DNA of 64,000 nucleotides from positions 1-64,000 of the forward strand of contig CAVOSA010000010.1 of NCBI GenBank assembly GCA_963698735.1. Reading direction: 5' to 3'. Positions 1-9,076 of this stretch are shown here, piece by piece (the first letter of the stretch is position 1; the number at the start of each line of letters is the position of its first letter). Source of the DNA: RPQJ01 sp963698735 (GTDB lineage Bacteria; Pseudomonadota; Gammaproteobacteria; Steroidobacterales; Steroidobacteraceae). The position numbers were made by a program, and so were the translations under genes. The notes under the pieces are model-generated. The model was not told the DNA's origin, did not search any database, and was given only the letters and a program-made list of their open reading frames with translations.

Positions 1-61
1 GGGAATCGAACCCACGCTAGTAGCTTGGGAAGCTACAGTTCTACCATTGAACTACACCCGC
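1..61 (-). tRNA. tRNA-Gly (anticodon CCC), 3' end cut by window edge
   Basis: Read on the minus strand from 61, the sequence starts GCGGGTG, has a D stem GTTC/GAAC, an anticodon stem GTAGC/GCTAC around the loop TTCCCAA (anticodon CCC, glycine codon GGG), and a T loop TTCGATT. The last few bases of the T and acceptor stems and the CCA end lie outside the window. The identity rests on the cloverleaf and anticodon read by eye. Confidence 0.93.
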
Positions 62-177
62 GCCGGCCCGTGATTCTATGCAGGTTCCAGTGGGCCGGCA
101 AATCGCCGGGCCGGCCGCAAGGCGGCAGGCGATACAATGCGCCCGCGAACCCTGCTTCGAGGCGAAACGGCGTCATC

Positions 178-1503
178 ATGATTCACCCTCCCCGCGTGTC
201 CCGGGTTCTGCTCGTGCTGCTGGTCTTCGCCTCCCTGCTTTCGGGTTGCGGCGTTACGAATAGGCTGTTCCGCGATCGAGCCGCCGAGGAGCGCGCTGCT
301 TCGCTGCTGCAGACTCAGCTCTCGGTCATGCGCTTCGCAGACGAGTACACCGCGTGGATCAACGAGCGGGTCGTCATTTTTCAGCAGTCCACCGTCGATC
401 CCGCCGAGCGGCTGGAAGCGCAGTCGTGGCTGGTTTCGCAGGCCACCGGCGCGTTCACGATTGCGGCCGGCTCGAACCCGGAGCTCAACGTCATCGACAT
501 GCTGGTGTTCACCACCCTGAGCCGCATGGTGATCGAGGATCGCTGGGTGGGCGAAATCTACGGCGCGCGCGCCGAAGGCCTGCTCGCCGCCCACAAGGCA
601 CTGGAAAGCCGTGCCTGGAGTTTTGCACCCTCGCTGCTGAGCCCGGCGCAGATCGAGGAACTCCGCTCCGGTATCGAGGCCTGGCACCGGGAGAATCCGC
701 TCGGGCGGGCGGTACCCTTCATCCACCTCGAGGACTTCGCGTTCGCAACCAACGCCACGCCCACCGGATCCACTTCGTCGGGCAGCATCTTCTCGTTCCT
801 GGGTATCGATCCGCTGAGCAATCTCGACCCCGCGGTCCGCGAGATCGCCCAGACGCGCCAGCTGGGCGAACGGGCCGTCTACTACGCGCAGCGCGCACCC
901 AAGCTCATCAGCATGGAAGCGCAGCGCCTGGCCTTCGCGATGGCCGTGACCCCAGAGGCTGCGGGACTGCTGCAGAGCGTCGACCGCATCGGCGGCGCCG
1001 CAAAGACTACGAGCACCCTCGCCGCGGACCTGCCGCGCCTGCTGGCCGAGGAGCGCTCCGCCGCGATCGAGCAGCTGACCGGCATCCTCGACCAGCGCCA
1101 GGGCGAGCTGCAGGCGCTGGTCGTCGAACTGCGCTCCGCGCTCGAGGCCGGCGGCTCGACCTCCGACTCGGTCCGCGAAACCATCGTCACCCTGGACGCG
1201 CTGCTGGCGCGTTTCGACCGCCCGGCGTCGGCGACTGCCCGGACCGGCTCGCGGCCTTTCGACGTGACGGAGTACACCGAGGCGCTGCGCGTGATGGGCG
1301 AAACGGCGCAGCAGCTCCAGGTACTGCTCGTCCAGACCGACGGCAAGGTGCCCGCGCTGAGCCAGGCCTCGGAGCGCGCCACCGGGCAACTCGCATCGCT
1401 GGTCGACCACGTGTACTGGCGACTGGTTCAGCTCATCCTGGTGCTGGTCGCGGCTGCCGTTCTCGGCGCGCTGGGCTACCGCGCGATCGTGCGCCGGACG
1501 TGA
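178..1503 (+). CDS. Predicted lipoprotein with C-terminal membrane anchor, function unknown
   Basis: Encodes 441 aa. The start at 178 gives a clear lipoprotein signal: basic N-terminus, hydrophobic run and lipobox LLSGC with the acylated Cys near residue 24; the same frame stays open upstream, but an earlier start would bury this signal. The middle is largely helical and Ala/Glu/Arg-rich, with coiled-coil-like stretches around residues 290-370 that recall chemoreceptor or efflux adaptor helices. A hydrophobic segment of about 20 residues sits near the C-terminus and is followed by an Arg-rich tail, so both ends could be membrane-tethered. I do not recognise the family. It stands alone between tRNA-Gly and the ExoD-like gene. 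Confidence 0.8.
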   Translation: MIHPPRVSRVLLVLLVFASLLSGCGVTNRLFRDRAAEERAASLLQTQLSVMRFADEYTAWINERVVIFQQSTVDPAERLEAQSWLVSQATGAFTIAAGSNPELNVIDMLVFTTLSRMVIEDRWVGEIYGARAEGLLAAHKALESRAWSFAPSLLSPAQIEELRSGIEAWHRENPLGRAVPFIHLEDFAFATNATPTGSTSSGSIFSFLGIDPLSNLDPAVREIAQTRQLGERAVYYAQRAPKLISMEAQRLAFAMAVTPEAAGLLQSVDRIGGAAKTTSTLAADLPRLLAEERSAAIEQLTGILDQRQGELQALVVELRSALEAGGSTSDSVRETIVTLDALLARFDRPASATARTGSRPFDVTEYTEALRVMGETAQQLQVLLVQTDGKVPALSQASERATGQLASLVDHVYWRLVQLILVLVAAAVLGALGYRAIVRRT

Positions 1504-1565
1504 AAGCCCGCGTGCCACGACGCCGACCTCAGACGACATAGTTCAGTACGCCACTCCCGGAGGCG

Positions 1566-2285
1566 ATGCTATCGATTTGGCCTCGCCAACAGGGTGTAAT
1601 GGCGGCACCCATGACCGCCGTCCAGTTCCGTAACCCCGAAGTCCGGCTTTCCGAGGCGTTGACCGCGACTCGCCACGCCATCGAAGGCCATCGGGTCACG
1701 CTGCGCGAACTGCTCAGACTGGTCGGGGAACAGGGCCTGCTGGTGTTCTGCGCGATCCTGGCGATGCCATTCCTGCTGCCGGTGTCCTTGCCCTTCATGA
1801 GCACCGCGCTCGGAGCGCCGATGCTGTTGATCGGCATTGCCGTGACGATGAACCGGGTGCCGTGGTTACCGGACCGGCTGCTCGATCATGCGCTGCCAAG
1901 CATGACAGTGCAGCACGTTCTGCAACGAGCGGCACACGCCTCGGACCGCTTCGAACATCTCGTGCGTCCGCGCATGCTCGGACTCACGGCCACGCCGTTC
2001 GTCAACGCGGTGCACGGCGTCTCGCTCGTCGTCGTGGTACTGGCGCTGATGGCTCCGCTGCCGTTGATTCCCTTTGCCAACACGCTGCCCGCGATCGGCG
2101 TCATCCTGCTCTGCCTCGGGATGGCCGAACGTGACGGGGTGCTGCTGCTGCTCGGTCACCTGTTCGTGCTGGTATCGGCGCTTTACGTCGGCACGCTGCT
2201 CTACTTCGCCGCGAAGGCGGGGAGCGATCCGCAGGCGACGCTCGACATGGCCCTGCAGCTCTTCGAAAGGCTGTTCGGCGGCTGA
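1566..2285 (+). CDS. ExoD-like exopolysaccharide synthesis membrane protein
   Basis: 239 aa polytopic inner-membrane protein. It shows the ExoD family pattern: an N-terminal helical region ending in TLRELLRLVGEQG, then paired hydrophobic segments with Pro-rich turns (AMPFLLPVSLPF near residues 65-75, and APLPLIPFANTLPAIG near 165-180). ExoD was first linked to exopolysaccharide production and alkali tolerance in rhizobia; its biochemical activity is unknown. The start is uncertain: 1566 has GGAGG only two bases upstream, while ATG codons at 1599 and 1611 would give 228 or 224 aa and fit the family just as well. Confidence 0.85.
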   Translation: MLSIWPRQQGVMAAPMTAVQFRNPEVRLSEALTATRHAIEGHRVTLRELLRLVGEQGLLVFCAILAMPFLLPVSLPFMSTALGAPMLLIGIAVTMNRVPWLPDRLLDHALPSMTVQHVLQRAAHASDRFEHLVRPRMLGLTATPFVNAVHGVSLVVVVLALMAPLPLIPFANTLPAIGVILLCLGMAERDGVLLLLGHLFVLVSALYVGTLLYFAAKAGSDPQATLDMALQLFERLFGG

Positions 2286-2302
2286 ACTCCCACGGAGGAC
2301 TC

Positions 2303-2812
2303 ATGGAACTGAAGTACCTGTTCGCGATGCTGGCCAGTCTCCCGCCGTTGGCGGCGGCGCCGAATCTCGCGCTGGCCCAGCATGATCAGCGGCAGGATGG
2401 AATGCACGGTTCCGGTGGCGCCGTAGCACAACTGCAGCTGAAGGACGGCCAGAAATGGCAGACGGATGCCACGCTGCGCTCAGGGATGGCCAACATCCGC
2501 GCAGCTTTCGACGCCGACCATCCTGCGATCCACGCGGGCAAGCAGACCGACGTCCAGTACGCGGCACTCGCGACGCGTATCGATCAGCAGGTGAATTCGA
2601 TCGTGGCCAGCTGCCAGTTGCCGGCGGATGCCGACGCGAACCTGCACTTCGTCGTCGCCGACCTGCTGCAGGGCGCTTCGCTCATGCGCGGCGAGGACAC
2701 AGCGCGGTCACGCCACGACGGCGCGGCACTGGTCCATGGCGCGCTGGAGTCTTACGGCAGGTACTTCGACGATCCGGCGTGGAAACCGGATGCCCCCATG
2801 CACGAGAAGTGA
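2303..2812 (+). CDS. Small predicted periplasmic protein, DnrO/DnrP-like, function unknown
   Basis: 169 aa. GGAGG lies four bases before the ATG. The first 25 residues look like a Sec signal peptide (MELKYLFAMLASLPPLAAAP then LALAQ), followed by a His/Gly/Met-rich linker. The mature part (LQLKDGQKWQTDATLRSGM, then a helical domain with VASCQLPADAD) resembles small periplasmic proteins sometimes annotated as DnrO-like in related bacteria. The His- and Met-rich start and one Cys would allow metal binding, but that is a guess. It lies 17 bases after the ExoD-like gene and may be cotranscribed. Confidence 0.75.
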   Translation: MELKYLFAMLASLPPLAAAPNLALAQHDQRQDGMHGSGGAVAQLQLKDGQKWQTDATLRSGMANIRAAFDADHPAIHAGKQTDVQYAALATRIDQQVNSIVASCQLPADADANLHFVVADLLQGASLMRGEDTARSRHDGAALVHGALESYGRYFDDPAWKPDAPMHEK

Positions 2813-2839
2813 ATTGAAAGGTCGCGGCTGCAGCAGCGA

Positions 2840-3790
2840 TCACGCACCCGGCAGTCCGTGCATGCCGAGGATGTCGTCGAGGCTCCACTCGTGCAGCCGC
2901 TGGTAGCGCTCGGCGAGGAATTCGACGAACGAACGCACCTTGGCAGACAGGTGTCGCCGGCTGGGATAGACCGCGGCGATCGGTGACCGCGGGGGCCGGT
3001 AATCCGGCAGCAGCGGCACGAGTTGGCCCGCGCGGATTTCGTGCGCGACGATGAAGTCCGGCTCGTAGACGATGCCGAGCCCCTGCATCGCGAGCGACGC
3101 GAGCACCTGGCCATTGTTGGCACGGTGTCGCGGCGGTATGCGTATCGACACACGCGAGTCGTGCCCCTGCTTGCCTTCGAAATGCCAGGTGTTCGGCATG
3201 CCGACGTTGGTGTAGCTCAGGCACTCGTGTTGCGACAGGTCCGCAGGCGTGTGTATTGGTTCATTGCGCCGCGCAAGGTACGCCGGCGCCGCGCAGCAGA
3301 TGATCTGCGTCCAGCCAAGTCGTTTCGACACCATGCCCTGCGAACCGATGTGCCCGATGCGGATCGCGAGGTCGAAACCCTCCTCGACCAGGTCGACGAC
3401 TCGGTCGGAGAGATCGAGATCGAGCAGCAGGTCCGGATGGAGCGCGCTGAACTCCGCGAGTGCAGGCGCGAGGTAGCGCGTCCCGAAACTGACGCCGCAG
3501 GTCAAGCGCAGCGTGCCCTTGGGTTCCGCTGCCGCAACACGCACCGAGGCTTCGGCATCTTCCAGATCCGACAGCAACTGGACGCTGTGCTCGTAGAACG
3601 ACTGCCCGGCTTCCGTGAGCGACAGGCGTCGCGTCGTGCGGTTCAGCAGCCGCACGTTCAGGTGCGACTCGAGTTCCGAGACCTGCCGGGAGACGGCGGA
3701 AGTGGACAGGCCGAGCCGTTCCGCCGCCCGGGCAAAGCTGCCCAGTTCGACGACTTTGGCGAAGGTATTGACGGCCAGGAAACGATCCAC
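2840..3790 (-). CDS. LysR-type transcriptional regulator
   Basis: 316 aa, usual LysR length. The N-terminal winged helix-turn-helix is plain (FAKVVELGSFARAAERLGLSTSAVSRQ..., residues 10-50, continuing into LNRTTRRLSLTEAG). The C-terminal effector-binding fold follows from about residue 90 (GTLRLTCGVSFGTRYLAPAL). It is divergent from a glutathione S-transferase gene, with a palindrome at 3800-3816 in the gap, the usual layout when a LysR protein controls its neighbour. The subfamily is the CrgA/DmlR-like group by N-terminal style; the inducer cannot be told. Confidence 0.95.
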   Translation of the reverse strand: MDRFLAVNTFAKVVELGSFARAAERLGLSTSAVSRQVSELESHLNVRLLNRTTRRLSLTEAGQSFYEHSVQLLSDLEDAEASVRVAAAEPKGTLRLTCGVSFGTRYLAPALAEFSALHPDLLLDLDLSDRVVDLVEEGFDLAIRIGHIGSQGMVSKRLGWTQIICCAAPAYLARRNEPIHTPADLSQHECLSYTNVGMPNTWHFEGKQGHDSRVSIRIPPRHRANNGQVLASLAMQGLGIVYEPDFIVAHEIRAGQLVPLLPDYRPPRSPIAAVYPSRRHLSAKVRSFVEFLAERYQRLHEWSLDDILGMHGLPGA

Positions 3791-3799
3791 GGATCAATT

Positions 3800-3816
3800 G
3801 TTGCATTTTATGCAAC
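3800..3816. promoter_or_regulatory. Candidate LysR operator palindrome
   Basis: GTTGCAT-TTT-ATGCAAC is a perfect 7-bp inverted repeat with a 3-base spacer, ten bases upstream of the LysR start and about 135 bases before the GST start. It contains a T-N11-A core as expected for LysR binding boxes. The assignment is by position and symmetry only. Confidence 0.6.
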
Positions 3817-3951
3817 TATCAATCCACATGGAGCGTCTTTATCCCATCATCTTGCCGGGCCAGGATGCACTCCACGCCTGCGGCAAAAGGCTCGGGCTCG
3901 AACACCTGCTCAACCCCACAGTTCAAGACGTAACCACGGAAGACTCGACCC

Positions 3952-4557
3952 ATGAAGCTGTACTACACGCCTGGCGCCTGCTCGCAGGCTCCGCACATCG
4001 CACTCAACGAACTTGGCCTGGCCTACGAGCCGGTCAAGGTGGACCTGGTCAAGCACACGCTGCCGGACGGCACCGACTTCTACTCGATCAATCCCAAGGG
4101 CTACGTGCCGATGCTCGAACTGGACGACGGCACGCGGCTCACGGAAGTGGGGGTCCTGCTGCAGTACGTCGCGGACCAGAAGCCGGGGACGATCGCGCCT
4201 GTCTTCGGCACCAAGGCGCGCTGGCAGCTGATGGAATGGCTCAACTTCATCTCGACCGAAGTGCACAAGGGCTTTGGTCCGCTGTGGAACCCCAAGACCC
4301 CGGCTGACGTCCGTGAGCGGGCCGTGCAGGCACTCGGCAACCGGTTCACGTTCATCTCGAAGACCCTCGAGCGGCAGCCGTACCTGACGGGCGATGCGTT
4401 CTCGATCGCCGACGCCTACCTGTGGGTCGTGCTGAACTGGGCCGACTATCACAAGGTCGACCTTGCATCGTGGCCCGCAGTGCAGCAGTTCCGTGCCCGC
4501 GTCGCCGCGCGTCCCGCGGTGCAGGCAACGTTGAAGGCTGAAGGCCTGCTCAGGTAA
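3952..4557 (+). CDS. gst: Glutathione S-transferase, bacterial beta-class-like
   Basis: 201 aa. The N-terminal thioredoxin-like fold opens MKLYYTPGACSQAPHI; Cys10 is at the beta-class position that can form a mixed disulfide with glutathione. The cis-proline motif YVPMLELDDG (about residues 50-60) and LTEVGVLLQYVAD form the glutathione site, followed by an all-helical C-terminal domain with the SIADAYLWVVLNW motif. It likely conjugates electrophiles or reduces disulfides in the cytoplasm. It is divergent from a LysR regulator and followed at 57 bases by the YgiD-like gene, with a palindromic repeat between. Confidence 0.95.
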   Translation: MKLYYTPGACSQAPHIALNELGLAYEPVKVDLVKHTLPDGTDFYSINPKGYVPMLELDDGTRLTEVGVLLQYVADQKPGTIAPVFGTKARWQLMEWLNFISTEVHKGFGPLWNPKTPADVRERAVQALGNRFTFISKTLERQPYLTGDAFSIADAYLWVVLNWADYHKVDLASWPAVQQFRARVAARPAVQATLKAEGLLR

Positions 4558-4573
4558 CGGACCCGCACCCCAA

Positions 4574-4599
4574 CCCTCTCCCGCTGGCGCGGGAGGGGG
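4574..4599. repeat. Dispersed CCCTCTCCCGC palindrome, copy 1
   Basis: The left arm CCCTCTCCCGC pairs with GCGGGAGGGGG across a 4-base loop, with one G.T wobble. This is the most diverged of five copies in the window and lies between two genes of the same strand, just before the ribosome binding site of the next gene. Confidence 0.75.
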
Positions 4600-4613
4600 T
4601 GCCGGAGCAACAC

Positions 4614-5405
4614 ATGCAGCGTCTACCCACACTGTTCCTGTCCCACGGCTCGCCGATGCACGCGCTCGACCCGGGTGCTGCCGGCAAGGCCTGGCGCGCC
4701 ATCGCAGACTCGCTGCCTAAACCGCGGGCGATCCTGATGGTCTCCGCGCACTGGGAAACGTCGCTGCCGATGCTGACCGGCGGCGCTCAACTCCAGACGA
4801 TCCATGACTTCGGGGGGTTCCCCGAACCGCTGTACAAGCTGCGCTACGACGCGCCGGGCTCGCCGGAACTAGCCGACGAAGCAGCAACGCTGCTGCGCGA
4901 GGCAGGGATCACCTCATCGATCAACGGTTGTCGCGGCATCGACCACGGCGCGTGGGTGCCGCTGCGCTGGATGTACCCCGAGTGCGACGTGCCCGTCGTG
5001 CAACTGTCGGTGCAGCCGGGACTCGGCACTCCCCACCACCTGCAGATGGGGCGCGCACTGCAGCCACTCACCGGGCGCAACGTGCTCGTGATCGGCTCGG
5101 GGCACGTCACGCACAACCTGCGTGACTGGATGATGAGCCGCGATGCGTTGCAGCCGCTGCCGTATGTGTCGGCGTTTTCCCAATGGCTGGAAGGCCACCT
5201 GGCGAGTGACGACGAAGCGGCGCTGCTCGCCTACCGCGAACAGGCGCCCGCAGCTGCACGTGCGCATCCGACGGAAGAGCACTTCCTGCCCTTGTACGTT
5301 GCGCTCGGCGCCGCCGGCGCCGACTTGAAGTCGACGCGTGTCTATCAGGGCATGGAAGGCGCGGCACTGTCGATGGACGCGTACGAGTTCAGGCAGGCGG
5401 CGTAG
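4614..5405 (+). CDS. ygiD: Class III extradiol dioxygenase, YgiD (4,5-DOPA dioxygenase) family
   Basis: 263 aa. ATG at 4614 is preferred over the GTG at 4599 because GGAG lies six bases upstream and the protein then begins MQRLPTLFLSHGSP, the usual family start. Metal and active-site His motifs are visible: SHGSP (about residues 10-14), SAHWET (about 45), GIDHGAWVPL (about 115) and GSGHVTHNL (about 165). The family opens catechol rings such as DOPA with non-haem Fe(II) or Zn; the physiological substrate is unclear. It follows the GST gene and may share its transcript. Confidence 0.92.
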   Translation: MQRLPTLFLSHGSPMHALDPGAAGKAWRAIADSLPKPRAILMVSAHWETSLPMLTGGAQLQTIHDFGGFPEPLYKLRYDAPGSPELADEAATLLREAGITSSINGCRGIDHGAWVPLRWMYPECDVPVVQLSVQPGLGTPHHLQMGRALQPLTGRNVLVIGSGHVTHNLRDWMMSRDALQPLPYVSAFSQWLEGHLASDDEAALLAYREQAPAAARAHPTEEHFLPLYVALGAAGADLKSTRVYQGMEGAALSMDAYEFRQAA

Positions 5406-5431
5406 CGCATACGCCCTCACCCTCACCCTGA

Positions 5432-5457
5432 CCCTCTCCCGCTGAAGCGGGAGAGGG
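5432..5457. repeat. Dispersed CCCTCTCCCGC palindrome, copy 2
   Basis: CCCTCTCCCGC-TGAA-GCGGGAGAGGG is a perfect 11-bp inverted repeat. It lies between the convergent ygiD and rhlE genes and is preceded by a CCCTCACCCT-like run that often accompanies such elements. Confidence 0.85.
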
Positions 5458-5468
5458 AACCGGCAGGG

Positions 5469-5496
5469 CGAGGCCCGGACTGTGTGCCGGGCCTCG
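5469..5496. terminator. Candidate hairpin terminator between convergent genes
   Basis: CGAGGCCCGG-N8-CCGGGCCTCG forms a perfect 10-bp GC-rich stem in the gap between ygiD and rhlE. On the plus strand it is followed by TTGGTT only, so it lacks a good U tract and the call is tentative. Confidence 0.45.
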
Positions 5497-5501
5497 TTGG
5501 T

Positions 5502-6845
<1,344 letters not shown>

Positions 6846-6936
6846 TGAATGACTTTTCCGTGCGCCAAACCTGCGCGTGCAAGCACGTGCAGGCACCGGA
6901 CTGGGCGCCGTTACTTTGTTGAATCGAGCAGCGAAA

Positions 6937-6958
6937 TGCAGACTTCGATCAGTCTGCA
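6937..6958 (-). other. Hairpin in the leader region upstream of rhlE
   Basis: TGCAGACT-TCGATC-AGTCTGCA is a perfect 8-bp stem with a 6-base loop, about 90 bases before the rhlE start. The gap 6846-7061 holds no gene. It may end transcription from the M20 peptidase gene or structure a long rhlE leader; there is no clear U tract, so its role is open. Confidence 0.4.
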
Positions 6959-7061
6959 GGAGGGGCCGCATAGGCATTCCCGTGACGGGAAGCGCTGAAG
7001 AACCTCGTGCGCAGACCGGACTGCGCGGCGGCAAACTGTGGCGGAAGTCTACCTGAAACCG

Positions 7062-8459
7062 TTATTTCCCGCCAGACAAGGTTCTGAGCAGTACGTACCA
7101 ATGATCGAGACCGGCATAGAACGAGGCGACCGGAACACGCTCGTTCAGCCCGTGGGCAAACTCGTCGGTTTCTTTCATGAAGATGCTGCTGACGCCATAG
7201 GTTGGAATGCCTGCACCACGAAAGACCGAGCCGTCGGTGGCGTAAGGGGCCATGTCGGGCACGATCGGCACGCCCGGATAGCTCGCGTGCACGGCCTTGG
7301 CGACCGCGGCCTGCACGTCGTCACGCAGCGGCGAGGGCGGGCTCGAATGCGGCTCGCCGAGCACCTTCACTTCGATCCTGTCGCCCACCACCTGCTGGAG
7401 GGTGTCGCGGACCTCGGCCACGCTCGTGCCGGGGAAGATGCGGCAGTTGACCGTGGCGGTCGCCGATTGAGGCAGCGCGTTGTCGGCATGGCCGCCCCTG
7501 AGCAGCGTCGCCACGCACGTCGTGCGTGTCCGGCCGACGGTCGAGGGATTCTTCGCGAGCACGGCAGCCGCTTCAGCGTCACGTGGATTGGCCGCGAACT
7601 TCGCCATCGCCTGGCCCTCCTCTCCTGGCGTCACGGCCGAGGCGGCCTTGAAGTTGCCGATCGTCCAGTCGTTCCACAGCACCGGGAACGAATAGCCCTG
7701 CAGCGCCTTGAGCGCGTCGGCCAGTTCATAGATGGCATTGTCGGGGCGCGGCTGCGAGCTGTGCCCGCCCGCGTTGCGCGCGGTGAGTTCGTAGCTGGCG
7801 TACGATTTCTCGGCGCCCTGCACCGCGTAGAACTGCGGCTTGCCGGTGACGCTGTCGAGTTCTCCGCCGCCACCGTCGCCGTTCAACGCGAACTCGGCGT
7901 CCGTGAGCTCACGGTACTTGGTCGCGAGCTCCCTCGTCGTGGCCATCTGGGTCTCCTCATCGCCCGAAAAGGCGATGATGAGGTCGCGAGTGGGCACGAA
8001 TTTCTCGGCCTTGAGCCGCAGGAACGTCGCCGTGATGAGGGCGATTTCCCCCTTGATGTCCTGCGTGCCGCGACCGAAGAAGTAGCCGTTCTCCTCGATC
8101 AGCTTGAACGGGTCGCGTTCCCAGTCTTCGGGCTTCGCCGTGACCACGTCCATGTGCGCCAGCACCAGGATCGGCTTGCCGCCCTTGCCGTTGCCGCGAT
8201 AACGCACGACCAGCGAAGCGGTCTCGCCGGAGGGCAGGATGTGGATGTCGTCTTCGGGGAAGCCTGCCGCGCGGAAGCGGTCCGCGAGGTACTGCGCCAT
8301 GACCGGCACCTGGCCGAATCCTTCGGAGGTGCGGATGGCAATGATCTGCTCGAGGATGGCCCGTGCATCGGCGCGCACGCTGGCGGGTGCTTCGGCCCCG
8401 GCCGTCGTTCCCAGGCAGCACGCGAGCGCCGCCATCGTTCCCATCAGTTGCATTCGCAT
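7062..8459 (-). CDS. Secreted M20 family metallopeptidase
   Basis: 465 aa. The start at 8459 is chosen because it gives a signal peptide (MRMQLMGTMAALACCLG with a small-residue cleavage region near residue 22). Metal-binding motifs are visible: LAHMDVV (His and Asp, about residue 105), GRGTQDIKG (about 135), FSGDEET (catalytic and metal Glu pair, about 170) and a late His in FAHGLNERV. A dimerisation domain insert begins near GGHSSQPRPDN. The family hydrolyses peptides or acylated amino acids with two zinc ions; a periplasmic location follows from the signal. It is divergent from a thioesterase gene. Confidence 0.93.
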   Translation of the reverse strand: MRMQLMGTMAALACCLGTTAGAEAPASVRADARAILEQIIAIRTSEGFGQVPVMAQYLADRFRAAGFPEDDIHILPSGETASLVVRYRGNGKGGKPILVLAHMDVVTAKPEDWERDPFKLIEENGYFFGRGTQDIKGEIALITATFLRLKAEKFVPTRDLIIAFSGDEETQMATTRELATKYRELTDAEFALNGDGGGGELDSVTGKPQFYAVQGAEKSYASYELTARNAGGHSSQPRPDNAIYELADALKALQGYSFPVLWNDWTIGNFKAASAVTPGEEGQAMAKFAANPRDAEAAAVLAKNPSTVGRTRTTCVATLLRGGHADNALPQSATATVNCRIFPGTSVAEVRDTLQQVVGDRIEVKVLGEPHSSPPSPLRDDVQAAVAKAVHASYPGVPIVPDMAPYATDGSVFRGAGIPTYGVSSIFMKETDEFAHGLNERVPVASFYAGLDHWYVLLRTLSGGK

Positions 8460-8625
8460 GCTGGCACCTGTTCCGTTCGCTCTGCGGGTTGTCCGTCGAT
8501 CAATTCGTTCAGCGGGTGTCATTGTCGGTCGGTCCAGCAGTGTGATTGGGGCATACTGACATGGGCTGCGTAACCCGATTGTACTGGTAATGCGCGGTCC
8601 GCTCGCATTCGCATCCAGGTCCACC

Positions 8626-9075
8626 ATGACACGCATTCCCGCCGGCCGCGTGCTCCGCGCGCACTACCCCTACCAGCAGAAAGTAATCGCCAGGTATGCG
8701 GACGTCGATCCGCTCTGGCACATCAACAACGTGGCGATGGCGCAGTACTTCGAGGACACGCGCATATCGATGCTGCGGACACTGCTGGACATGGAACGCA
8801 TGGCGACACTGGACGGTGACCGCATCCTGCTGGCGCACCAGTCGATCGACTACCTGCGCGAGGGCAAGTACCCGGGTTCGCTCGAAGTCGGCGCAGCGAT
8901 CGTCAAGGTCGGCAATTCGTCGGTGACCATCGGCATGGGGCTCTTCCAGGACGAGGCCTGCATCGCACTCTCGGAGGCCGTGCTGGTCAGGGCCAACCCT
9001 GCCGGACCCTGCAGCTGGTCACAGGACGAGCGCAAGGTGATCGACGATCCGGTCTGGCGCCTGCAAACGGCATGA
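8626..9075 (+). CDS. Hotdog-fold acyl-CoA thioesterase, 4HBT type
   Basis: 149 aa from ATG 8626 (CAGG seven bases upstream); an in-frame ATG at 8590 would add 12 residues. The segment YQQKVIARYADVDPLWHINN matches the 4-hydroxybenzoyl-CoA thioesterase active-site loop, with the catalytic Asp in DVDPLWHINN and the helix VAMAQYFEDTRISML. The family cleaves acyl-CoA thioesters in the cytoplasm; the substrate cannot be told from sequence. It faces the M20 peptidase gene across a shared 166-base promoter region and meets the YcaQ-like gene tail to tail one base apart. Confidence 0.88.
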   Translation: MTRIPAGRVLRAHYPYQQKVIARYADVDPLWHINNVAMAQYFEDTRISMLRTLLDMERMATLDGDRILLAHQSIDYLREGKYPGSLEVGAAIVKVGNSSVTIGMGLFQDEACIALSEAVLVRANPAGPCSWSQDERKVIDDPVWRLQTA

Positions 9076-9076
9076 T

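Noticed and set aside
76..1539. Long antisense open frame opposite the first lipoprotein gene
   Set aside because: The plus-strand frame has a convincing lipoprotein signal and C-terminal anchor; the antisense frame has none.
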